Origin: Oegoconia quadripuncta
Taxonomy: Eukaryota > Arthropoda > Insecta > Lepidoptera > Autostichidae
Length of the DNA: 64,000 nt
Direction of reading: 5' to 3'
Assembly (NCBI GenBank): GCA_949316235.1
Contig: OX438747.1
Span: 35,851,601 to 35,915,600, forward strand
Both the position numbers and the translations under genes were made by a program. This document shows, in pieces, positions 1 through 11,600 of this stretch. The notes under the pieces are model-generated. The model was given only the letters and a program-made list of their open reading frames with translations, had not been told where the DNA came from and made no database searches. The stretch's first letter is position 1. Each line of letters opens with the position of its first letter.

Positions 1-1278
1 GGTTTTACTAGGGGCCGCTCGACAACCGCTGCAGGTGTCGAGCTCTTACAATATATTTTTGAGGCTTGGGAAGATGCGCAGGATGCTATAGGAGTATTTT
101 GCGACTTGTCCAAAGCCTTTGATTGCGTTCACTATGACACTTTAATCAGGAAATTACGTCATTATGGTGTAACCGGCCGTGCTCTCGACATTTTGAATTC
201 TTATTTGAGTAACCGAGTTCAAAGGGTTGATAACAGTGGCAATACATCGTCAGGGTCGACAGTCTGTATGGGCGTCCCACAAGGCTCCATTCTCGGACCA
301 TTTTTGTTTTTGGTCTACATAAATGACTTGCCAAACCTTGTAAAGGATAAACATAAAATAGTATTGTTTGCTGACGGTACCTCTGTATTGTTTAAACTAA
401 ATAGACTAAAATTAAATTATGACGACGTGAACAACGCTATTTCTCAAATAGTAGAATGGTTTACGGCATATAATTTGTTACTTAATGAGAAAAAAACTAA
501 ATGTGTTAAATTTGTACTGCCTAATGTCAGGGAGGTTCCCACAAATATAATGATAAAAAATGTCACTCTAGACCTTGTGGATTCCACTGTTTTTGGGCAT
601 TACTTTGGACGCCAAATTACAATGGGGTCCTCATATCCATAAATTGGCGAAGAAGTTCAGCTCTGCAGCCTATGCAGTCAAAAAAATTAGACAAATATCG
701 GACGTAAATACTGCTAGATTAGTATATTTTAGTTATTTCCATAGCCTGATATCTTACGGTATCTTGCTGTGTGGAAATGCCGCGGTTATTAATACAATCT
801 TTGTTTTACAAAATCGAGCCGTTCGCGCAATTTATCAATTGAGACCTGCAGTGTCACTTAGAGACAGATTTAAAGTGTATAACATTCTAACCTTCTCATC
901 ACAGAACATTTTAGAAAATGTAATGTATGTCAAAAAAAAAAAATAGCATCATTTAGGAAAAACAGTGATAAACGTGATGTCAATACAAGAAATAAAGATA
1001 AACCTGCAGGTCACATAAGTCGCCTCCGCAAAGTCAGTAATTCATTGAAAGGGTTATGTATACGCTTTTTTAATAAGGTTCCTGTTGATATACAAAATCT
1101 TCCTTTCAATATATTTAAAGATACTATAAAACAGAAACTTATTAAGAAAGCACATTATAAAATATCAGATTATTTAGATGATAAACATTCATGGACATGA
1201 ACAGCCCGTACGAGTAACCGGGCTATTTCACAATTAATAATGAAATATTATAATATAAAATAATAATTAAAAATTTTT
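1..1278 (+). mobile_element. CR1/Jockey-like LINE, 5'-cut reverse transcriptase, dead copy
   Basis: The window opens inside the RT domain: GFTRGRSTTAAG, then [29 protein letters not shown] and the active-site box. That box reads FADGTS (from base 367) instead of FADDT, so one catalytic Asp is lost. A one-base deletion near 590 shifts the frame into FLGITLDAKLQWGPHIHKLA. A second shift at the A-run near 935 leads to the thumb/C-terminal part (ISRLRKVSNSLKGLCIRFFN) up to a stop near 1200, then a short 3' UTR. The copy cannot encode an active enzyme. Shorter 3'-end copies of the same family occur at 1647, 6290, 26545 and 37407. Confidence 0.93.
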
Positions 1279-1326
1279 TCGTACTTGTTGTTCGTAATCA
1301 GCAGTGGCGTCATTCACCCTGTATAA
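1279..1326 (+). mobile_element. Terminal fragment of ACAGGGTGAA MITE
   Basis: Contains GTTCGTAATCAGCAGTGGCG and ends CACCCTGTATA, matching the right end of the complete copy at 41431-41726. The following sequence, to 1510, is not assigned to any family. Confidence 0.6.
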
Positions 1327-1514
1327 TCCCGTATCCCGCGGGATAAACAAATTTCCGCGATAAAGTGACAAAACACACTATAACTAAAAGAGGCTTATAA
1401 AGCGTTTGTAAATTTTTATGAATAACACGGTAAGTCTCTCACACGGTGGCACTTTCACCGCTTGACAGATGGCACCATTGTGACTGATTTTGGCATCAGA
1501 ATATGTAGACACAG

Positions 1515-1646
1515 GCCCATATTAATAAACAGTTCTCAAGATTGACATGGCCTCAAGTAGACGCTTTAGAATCTGTTGCATATTAAAACAGCATCAGAAA
1601 AAATGGTCTTGAGACCGAGACGCGATCTCAATCTCAAGATCAAAAT
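1515..1646 (+). mobile_element. Short GGCCCG-type MITE, right end lost
   Basis: Begins GGCCCATATTAATAAAC and follows the 150-bp copy at 29882-30032 almost base for base until a LINE 3' end interrupts it. Confidence 0.65.
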
Positions 1647-2215
1647 CATCAAAAATCAAAAAATGCTTTATTTTGTAGGTACAGAGGGTACACTTAAAAT
1701 AGTCAGATTTAACATTATTTTAAGCTACTGGTTGTTCAAAAGCCACTTTTCCCCTGAGAAGAACAAGCAAGAAACTCGAGTAGTTGCTCTTTTTTTAAAA
1801 AAAAGGTTTTTATGTTACAAAATTATTAATTATTATTTTATATTATAAATAATATTTCATTGTTAATTATGAAATAGCCTGGTTACACGAACGGGCTGTT
1901 CATGTCCAGGGATGATTATCATCTAAATAGTCTGATATTTTATAATATGCTTTGTTAATTAGTTTCTGTTTTATAGTATCTTTAAATTTATCGAGAGGAA
2001 GATTTTGTATATCAAACAGGAACCTTATTGAAAAAGCGTATACATAACCCTTTGAATGAATTACTGACTTTGCGGAGGCGACTTATGTGACCTGCAAGTT
2101 TATCTTTATTTCTTGTATTGACATCATGTTTATCACATTTTTCCTAAATGATGCTATATTTTTTTTGACATACATTAGATTTTCAAAAATGTACTGTGAC
2201 GAAAAGGTTAGAATG
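1647..2215 (-). mobile_element. CR1/Jockey-like LINE, 3' end only
   Basis: Reverse complement of the 3' part of the element at 1-1278. It carries the same C-terminal coding (LRRLRKVS-like, stop) and a fuller 3' UTR that ends in a short TTTGAT-type tail at about 1650. 5'-truncated, non-coding. Confidence 0.85.
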
Positions 2216-2440
2216 TTATATTTGAAATGTCCGCCTGGCTAGCTACCACCATCTTATCTAAATCTGCCGCCAAGCAGCAATGTTAATAGCATTGCTGTGT
2301 TCCGGTTGTCAGAGATAAGATAGCCAGTCCCCCAAATGTGTTGGGGTTTTCCGGGTCAGTACGCTTCCACCTTCGGCCTCATCTTCACTTAACATCAGGT
2401 GTGATTGAGGTCAAGTACCAAGTCGTTGTGCATTAAAAAA
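2216..2440 (+). mobile_element. tRNA-headed SINE, 5'-truncated, plus orientation
   Basis: Matches the body of the full SINE at 57781-58090 (reverse orientation there), from GTCCGCCTGGCTAGC to the A-rich tail CATTAAAAAAA. The tRNA head is missing. Confidence 0.8.
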
Positions 2441-2460
2441 ATATTTTCCAACGTTATCAT

Positions 2461-2616
2461 ATGGATACGATGATGATGAGGACGGCTAGTGGTCTACTGC
2501 AGGTGCAGAGCGCGGGGCGGGAGGTGGAGGCGCTGGTGCGGGGCGCGCGCCGGGCCGCGCTGCGACGGACGGACGTGCTGCAGCTGGGGGCGGGGGGGGA
2601 GGGGGCCGCCCACACG
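2461..2616 (+). CDS. Unknown gene, first visible exon
   Basis: Open frame from the ATG at 2461, with an in-frame TAA 27 bases upstream, to CACACG, then GTCAGTAAGT as donor. It encodes EVEALVRGARRAALRRTDVL, a likely amphipathic basic helix. The sequence TCTACTGCAG just before 2503 could instead be an acceptor, making 2503-2616 an internal exon in the same frame. Its donor is the first unit of a G-rich tandem repeat. GC content is far above the surrounding DNA. Confidence 0.6.
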
Positions 2617-5600
2617 GTCAGTAAGTGAGGGGGGGCCGCCGACACGGTCAGTAAGGGAGGGGGGGCGCCGACACGATCAGTAAGGGGGGGGCGGCGACAC
2701 GGTCAGTAAGGGAGGGGGGGGCGACACGGTCAGTAAGGGAGGGAGGGGGGGGCGATACGGTCAGTAAGGGAGGGAGGGGGGGCGACACGGTCAGTAAGGG
2801 AGGGAGGGGGGGGCGATACGGTCAGTAAGGGAGGGAGGGGGGGCGACACGGTCAGTAAGGGAGGGAGGGGGGGGCGACACGGTCAGTAAGGGAGGGAGGG
2901 GGGCGCGACACGGTCAGTAAGGGAGGGGGGGCGCCGACACGGTCAGTAAGGGAGGGAGGGGGGGCGACACGGTCAGTAGGGGGGGGGGGCACACGGTCAG
3001 TAGGGGGGGGCACACGGTCAGTAGGGGGGGGGCGACACGGTCAGTAAGGGGGAGGGGAATTAAGGGTATTAATAAGCCATTCTCAACATTGAGAACAGTC
3101 TTGTGTCCGGTCTCAAATAACCGTGTTGATTAATAAACCTAACTTGAGACCTGAAAAGCACGTGCATACTCAAGCATTACTCACTTGAGAGGTGCGCGTA
3201 TTAATAAACGAAACTCAAGACTATCATTCATTCATTACATGAGAAGTGATCTCAGCTGAGTAGACCTCAAGATTGGTTTATAAATTAGTACGAAGCTTGA
3301 GATAGTGTCAACTGCTTAAGACGCATCTCGGTTGATACAGCCTTAAGACTTGTATTGAGATTGATTTATTAATACCGGCCTTAGTCTGCCCTTACATTAC
3401 GTATCTTCATAGGTGTCGACATCGATTACGTTGACCAATGAGAAACCGTGAAATTGCCGAGCGAACGATGTGCCAACCAATCACATCACAGAACGTAACC
3501 GATGACTATATGGATGAAGTTAGTTATTCAAATCAAATCAAAATATTTTATTTCATAGGATAAAATTATCACTTGAAAACGTCACTGTTAATATTACTTT
3601 TAAAAGACATCAGCATTTTTGGGCCAGTGTTTTGTCACCTAATAAAAGGTACACCTAAAAAAAGCCGGTACTAAAGACTATCAACTTAGCTATTCAAAAG
3701 AATTTTTGGAACCTTAGTATAGTTATAAGAAATATTTGAAAATATCGCTCTCAGAAAACATTTTGGCTCACAAACTATACAAAAACTAAATTCTTTCCAA
3801 AAAAAAAAAATAGACAAGTGACAACTGACATTTTTGACTGTGAGGTTGTAATTTAAGTAGGGATAACCATGGACGTAACAATCAAACTGTTACGTCCATG
3901 GGGATAACAGCAACAGCGAGCGAGCGACGGACGACTCTGAAAAGAAAAAACAATTTTTCTTTGGCCTAGCATCTTGTTTCCATGCGTGAGAATGCATGTG
4001 GTTAATGTTGCCAGTATATAATTTCAAAGTTCCCCAAAGTTTCAAATATATGTGTTAGGTTTTTAGCATGTCTGATACTAAGAGTTCAAGACTATATTTA
4101 TTAATTGAAGTGACAACAAACTGGCCCAAAGATGTATGGATCTGTGCTGTTGTCCTTTAAATTTACTGCTCATTCACAAAGCTGACTCCCCAGAGAAGAA
4201 CGAGCAAGAAACTCTAGGGTTGCTCTTTTAAAAAGATTACAGGTTGTGATTTGATAATTATATGAATAATAAGACAATAGTCAGTGATTTTATAATAGCC
4301 TTTTGTTAACAATTTCTGTTTTATGATTGCTTTAAATTTAAAAGCGTATACATTGCCCTTTGAGTTTGTTGAGTTTGAATATTAGTTAGTTAGTTATATT
4401 CCCATCCTAAGACTGCATAATAATATGATAAATAAATAACAAATAAATATCCTTGGACATACACACAGCGCCATCTAGTTCCACAGTAAGCAACTATAGG
4501 CTTGTGTTGTGGATACCAGATGGTTGATATACTACATAAATACATTTTTTTTTTGTAACTAAATACTTATTATAAATGAATCCATAACTCGGGTACACGT
4601 GTCCCGTATTCATCATTCAAACGTATGCCCCTAGCGGGATTCGAACCTGCGACCTTTTGGTATAGTGGTCAGAGTTTTTAACCCCTACACCAAACAGGTC
4701 GTCGAATTGATTTAATAATTATTTTCATTAACGTTATCCCGTCCACAGGTACAGCAAGTCTATGACCCGCTGACAGAAACGATCATCATATCAGATAAGT
4801 GAGTACTGTGTGACATTTGCGATTTCACCCTAGGGTTACAAGCCTACCTCCACACTTTTGATTCGCGTTTGACCACAATCTCACCTGATGGAAAGTGACA
4901 ATGTGGTCGAAGATGAAGCACGCGATCCCAGTAAATGCCTACTCACTCTGCTCTTGAAGATCCCAAGATTGGCTTCAGCAAAGACTGACGCCGGAAGGGA
5001 GTTCTATGTCTTAGCTGTTCGGACGATGAAAGAAGAATCGAACTTCTTAGTGCGAATGTTCGTTATATTAACTATATACGGGTGGAATCCCTCCCCACGC
5101 CTAGTGGTCCGAAGATGGAAGGGTGACGGTGGAATAAGATTATGTAATTCCAAAGCACACTCCCCGAAATGCATCCTGTAAAAAACTGAGAGGCAGGCGA
5201 CTTTGCGACGGTGTTCAAGGCTCTGAAATTTAGCAGTCATCGAATTATCACCTATGAGTCTCATGGCACGTCGTTCCACAGAATCGTGTGCAGCTAGTTG
5301 GTACTTGGCTGAACCATCCCGGAGGTGACAGCAGTATTCCATGCACGAGCGGATTTGAGCCTGGTAAAGCGCCAAAAGTTGTTTTGGTGTGAAATATCGC
5401 CTGACCTTAAGGATAATGCCAAGCTTCTTAGCCGCTGTTTTAGCGTTCGATTCTATGGCCCGACCACCAGTCTCAAGTAAACGTGTTGATTAATAAACCT
5501 AACTTGAGACCTGCAACGCACGTGCTTACTGAAGCAGTACTCGCTTGAGACGTGCGCGTATTAATAAACGAAACTCAAGACTATCATTCATTCGCCGCTG

Positions 5601-8600
5601 AGGCGAATACTTGAGAAGTGACCTCAAGATTGGTTTATAAATTAGCACGGAGCTTGAGATAGCGTCAACTGCTTAAGATGCATCTCGGTTGATACAGCCT
5701 CAAGACTTGTATTGAGATTGGTTTATTAATACGGGCCTATGTAGCGCCCAAAAGGTTCTCCCACTGTGACTTGTATAAGCTACGATCTCTCATCTGTGAC
5801 TCGTATAAGCTACGATCTCTCATCTGTGACTCGTATAAGCTACGATCTCTCATCTGTGACTCGTATAAGCTACGATCTCTCATCTGTGACTCGTATAAGC
5901 TACGATCTCTCATCTGTGACTCGTATAAGCTACGATCTCTCATCTGTGACTCGTATAAGCTACGATCTCTCATCTGTGACTCGTATAAGCTACGATCTCT
6001 CATCTGTGACTCGTATAAGCTACGATCTCTCATCTGTGACTCGTATAAGCTACGATCTCTCATCTGGTACTCGACACGGCGGCGCCTACTGAAGGTAGAC
6101 GGTGCCCTATGTGACGCTTCTCATTTCGTTCATTCGATTCCGCAGGGAGACTCCGAGCATAACTCTCTCCATTGCGCTTGACCGTGACCTTGAGCCTTAT
6201 GAGGCCCATAGTGACCACGTTTCAGTGCCATATGTCATCTTCGTCTTGAGACGTTGCGGTATTTGGGACGAGAAGATATCAAAGTCAAAGTCGAAAATGC
6301 TTTATTTTGTAGGTACACAGAGTACACTTAAAATAGTCAATTTTACATTTTTTAAGCTACTGCTTGTTCAAAATGCAATTTTCCCCTGAGAAGAACAAGC
6401 AAGAAACTCGAAGGGTTGCTCTTTTAAAATCAGGCTTTGATTTTACATAAAGGATTTTATATTTCATTATTAATTGTGAAATAGCCTGGCATGCGAACGA
6501 TCTCATTATGTCCAGGGATGATTATCATCTAAATAGTCTGATATTTTATAATATGCTTTATTAAAGTTTCTGTTTTATAGTATCTTTAAATTTATTGAGA
6601 GGAAGACTTTGTATATCAACTGGAACCTTATTGAAAAAGCGTATACATTACCCTTTGAATGAATTACTGACTTTGCGGAGGCGACTTATGTGACCTGCAA
6701 GTTTATCTTTATTTCTTGTATTTTATCACTATTTTTCCTAAATGATCCTATATTTTTTTTGACGTGCATTAGATTTCCAAAAATGTACTGTTACGTAGCT
6801 TCCCAAACGCTGCCCAGCCGAGTTGGATTTACCTAACTGGACCGTTTGTCCCAGGTATACGTACTCGTCGACAACTTCGAGGGTAGTGTCCCCTATCTTC
6901 ACAGGTGTAGGTACAATATTGGCATTCATCATGGTCTCTGTGTTGTCCATATTCATTTTAAGATCCAGATCATCGAGCATTTTGCCGAGGTCCTTTTTTC
7001 TTTTTTAATGCACGACGGGTTCGTACTTGACCTCAATCACACCTGGTGTTAAGTGAAGATTAGGTCGAATATGCTATTAACATTGTTGCTTGGCGGCAGA
7101 TTTAGATAAAGTGGCGGTAGCTAGTCAGGCGGACATTTTAAAATGCCCTACCACCAACCAAACCGAGTACTTAAACATGTACCCCGCGGAATCGTAAACC
7201 CAATGTTGTTTACATTGAGCCACGGAGGCGGTCCTCCAGGGTCTCAGCCATGATTACGATATCGTCGGCAAATCGAAGGTTTATGATTCGCTCGCCGTTG
7301 ACGTTGATGGCGGGTCCTTTCTGTTGTCTCGACGGATCATACATACATAACGTCACGCCTGGTTCCCGTAGGCGTGTTCGGCGGATCGTTTATTAAATAT
7401 CCATAATCTGACTTCCAGTACAACAGGGGGCGTTGTAACGGGCGAGCCGTGGACCGAAATAGAGACAGTGGTGTTGGATGATGAGCCTGACTGCACGGTC
7501 CCCCCCGCCCCGGCCCCGGCCCCCGCCCCGGCCGCCCCGGGGCAGCCGGCGACACGCCCCGCCCCGCGTCTCGTGCCGCTCGAGAAGCTGCTCTCAAGTA
7601 CAGCGTTAAAAGTGAGTACGAAATAAAAATCTTAATATCTCTATTGTACACAAAATTGTTACAGAAATATGCATTGTATATAAAATGTACGTATTTTTGT
7701 ATCTTACATTGAATAAAATATTTTTGATTTTGATAGCTGGTCAGGCGGACATTTAAAATGCCCTACCATCAACCAAACCGAGTACTTAAACATGTACCCC
7801 GCTGGGGATCGAACCCGCGACCTCCGAATCGTAAACCCAACGTTGTTTACATTGAGCCACGGAGGCGGTTTATGAATTGAGTGGATAAAATACAGCATTT
7901 TTTTACAGGAAATGGAGCAAGCGGCCCTCGTTCCAGACAGATCACATCTCCTATCTTACACCTCAAGCAACCCCACCACATTCCTCCTCCATCCGCTGGT
8001 ACGAGGCACCACGCCGGCTGGTCCCACGGCAGAACTGTACGTTCCATCGCTGGGCATGGCGTTAGTCGGCGACACCCTGCTCCCGGCCTCCGCTGAGGTT
8101 CTCAGCTCGCTGCCGACCATCGTAACGCCTGACACTGGGCAACTGCAGGCCTTGATACAACAGTTGACCGATTATGTCGCAAAGAGAACAGAAAATGAGA
8201 GCTCTTTATCAAACAAAATGGAATCAAACAGTGTGATAACTGCCCATAGTGAGTCCAATAGTGCGTCCCATAGTGCTAAATCAAACAAAAATCCGCGTAA
8301 CAGTGTCGTTCCAAACAAACATGTTTATAACAATGTTGCATCAAACAAATATGTGAATGACAATGTTGGATCAAACAAATATGTGAATAACAATGTTGGA
8401 TCGAACAAATATGTGAATAACAATGTTGGATCAAACGAATATGTGAATAACAATGTTGCAGCAAATAAACATGTGAATAACAGTGTACCAAATATAAGTA
8501 CGTACAACAGTGCCATATCAAATGGTGTAGTAAATGACAATGATGCGGATATCGTAATGATAGTAGATAGTGTGTTAGCTAGTAAAGTGGCCGAAAATGA

Positions 8601-11600
8601 ACAAAAACGAAGTGCAAGTGTCATAAAAAGTGCGAAGAAGATCCGTAACGACACGTATGTGGTGGACTTGGAGACGATAAACCGGTTCATTGAGGACGGT
8701 GAGAAGTCTGCGAGGAGGCAAGTGCCTAAGCCGCCAGCTGCAAAGAACAATAAGACCATCGATTGGGAGGACAAGATACCGATGGATGTTATCTCGTTTA
8801 TGGTAAGTTGGTGTTTGTACTATGTGAATCACTGTATTTGGTGACAGGTCACGGAAACAATGTGTGACTCACGGATGCCCCTGAATTAAAGGGTTTTTTT
8901 TTTGTTTAATCTTGTGTTTTTTAAAGCTTTTGTACACCCTGGGTGACTATGCCAGCCTCATTGATACATTCGACTTTTTAAACCTCACTCGGCTTTTTGG
9001 CGGGATCTCGGCGAGTGAAGTTGCATTTTTCTTTATAATTCTTATAATTTGTGCATTCTAACTTTTGAAGCTTAATAATGGCAGAATATTGTGCAGCAAA
9101 CGTTAGTGTTGGTGTACAGGTGAAGGGAAGTGTAAATTAAAGTGCGTAACTTTCGGGTTCCCACAAGAAGCCGCCAAAATCTTTTGTAAAGCATTCTGCC
9201 ACTTTACTGAAGAATGACTTGACCGTGACTAGACTCTGTGTACGACGAATTATTTGTTTTGACTGAGACTGACTTATAAACTGAAGAAATAAGAAAAATG
9301 AAATTTTTCACTCGAAACTGGCAGTAATGTCCCTCGACAGTGAGGTTGAGTGGTTGCCATCCTCAAAAATAAGAAGAAGAAACCTCACTCTCTTTTTACA
9401 ATGGACAATCCAACAAATTTATACAGACACAGCACTCCTACAAAGCACATCAGCCAATACACAGCTGAGCTGCCCATTGCATAGCTCCGATGACTTAATC
9501 AAAAGTCGTTCTCTAATATCTGCACTCCGGTCACACTCCAACAAAAAGTGTAACACGTCATCTGGTTTATCACAAAGTGTACACAGTGGTGACGGTTTAA
9601 TTCCCATCATATGATAAAATTTATTTGTTGGTATGTATCCTGAGCGCAGTCTAAAGGCTGAGACGAAAGTCTCCCTGGCAGAGTCAAACCAAGGCGCCCA
9701 TATAGGACCATTCTGGATGATTCTGTACCAAATCTCTGGGTTAAAATTAAAGGGTATCTGTAAGATACCTTTTAATCTGCGGCGGAAACCCTATGATGAA
9801 AGACTGAAGATTCTGAATCTTACAACCCTTGAAGAGCGCCGCTTGCGAGGTGACCTCATCGAGACATTCAAAATTCTCACCTATAAATACAACCTGCCTC
9901 ACTTGCACGACATATTCAGGATGAAAGACATACGACCGTTACGAGGACACGCTCTGCGAATAAGCCGCACTCATGCTGACATCAATGTCGCCCATCACTT
10001 TCTGAGCAACCGTGTTATTCAGGCCTGGAATAAGCTGTCGGAAGAGGTTGTCTCCGCCCAATCAGTGAATTCGTTCAAGAATAGATTGGACTCTGACCAC
10101 TATACCAAAAGGTTGCGGGTTCGAATCCCGCTAGGGGCATATGTTTGTGTGATGAATACGGACATGTGTACCCGAGTTATGGATGTTTTCATTTATAATA
10201 AGTATTTATTTACAAAAAAAATGTATTTATGTATTAAATCAACCATCTGGTATCCACAACAGAAGCATATAGTTGTTTACTGTGGAACTAGATGGCGCTG
10301 TGTGTATGTCTAAGGATATTTATTTATTTAATAATAATAAATACCCTTTGCTATCAACTGTACTCCAAAGTGGTACTCCCATTTTTCAAGAGACCTCTTC
10401 TTTATTTTATATGTGAGTTCACTAGTATAGGGTTTAGCGTTGGCACCAGAATCCTCAACAATAGCAGCTTCAGCTAGGTTGTCTGCCATCTCCATTAAAG
10501 GGTAAAATTTATAAATCCGTAAGACCTGTTAATGTGGATCGGAGTTTTGGGTCATGAAGCAGACGGATGAGAGAAACTTGCATGCAGTGGAGATGAGAAC
10601 GTTGAGATGGATGAGGGGAGTGATCCACGAGGACAACATTTCTACACAAAAGCATTTTTGCAATGGCTCCTAAAGTGTACAATAAACTACCAAAATGTAT
10701 ACGTGACTACAACTATACTAAATTATTCAAAAAGGCATTATTTAAATTTTTAGTGCAAAAGGCATATTACTCTATTAATGAATTTTTGGTAGACAAGACA
10801 GAGACAAGTAAATAATAGGTGGGCAGGGCATGTCTGATTTTTATTTGTAATATTAAAATGGTACTGTACTTACCTACATTATTTTATAAAGAATAATTTA
10901 GAAAGAATAAATTAATGTGACATTATAATATATTACATATTGACATTCGCCTGTAATCTATGTTATTTATTTGAAATATTTTATGGATTTGTTATAAAAT
11001 GACATTGGGAAAATTATTACTTCAACGTTTTATTGTAAATTAATTGTATTATGCCAAGTAAATTATTAATTAATTTATTTCGTTTTGATGATCCATCATA
11101 GGTAAAAAGTTGAGTGTGGTGCATTTCCAGGCAAATTGTAGATACTTGTTGTAAATTGTGTGATACCTAACCTAACAAAACTAACAATCCATGTATGTTA
11201 TGACTTGTAATTGTTTATTTATGTTTTATTTTTTATTTTTTTTGTATGCCATTTGGTAGATCACAGTGATCCAGCTATCTTTATATTCTTACCATCATTA
11301 TTGTACCTGTGTATCACAAAGAATTAAATGAATATGAATATATGATGAGAACGGATAAATTAAGGAATGCGTCTATAAGAGGGAGTTTAAAGTGTTACCT
11401 TTGACAGAAAAGTTGAAGAGAAATTGTTGACTTGGTTTGGACATGATATGAGGAGGAACGAAATACATGTTACTTTTAACTGCTCAATGTAAACAACATT
11501 GGGTTTACGATTTGGAGGTCGCGGGTTCGATCCCCAGCGGGGTACATGTTTAAGTACTCGGTTTGGTTGGTGTTAGGGCATTTTAAATGTCCGCCTGGCT

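Larger units (their letters stand above)
3531..4395 (-). mobile_element. LINE 3' end split by a TIR element
   Basis: 3531-3600 and 4160-4395 together match the reverse-oriented LINE 3' ends at 13920-14330 and 58880-59150 (CACTTGAAAACGTCAC, GCTCATTCACAAAGCTGA). The TIR element at 3601-4159 sits between them. Confidence 0.75.

Noticed and set aside
106..946. Functional reverse transcriptase
   Set aside because: FADG replaces FADD and two frameshifts break the frame.
5764..6066. CRISPR-like direct repeats
   Set aside because: Units abut with no spacers, and the context is eukaryotic intron sequence. The same applies to 49833-51478 and 52601-56680.
5737..6181. Open frames over 100 codons with MRDRSLYESQ or TRISYDLSSV repeats
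   Set aside because: Artefact of the 30-bp tandem repeat; no unique protein sequence on either side.
7427..7611. Acceptor at 7425-7426 for the third exon of the unknown gene
   Set aside because: It would put the exon in a frame that stops after about 17 codons; the AG at 7417-7418 keeps the join open.
7847..8096. Alternative frames opposite or overlapping the large exon of the unknown gene
   Set aside because: They overlap the supported exon 7909-8802, show no splice support and have composition typical of shadows.
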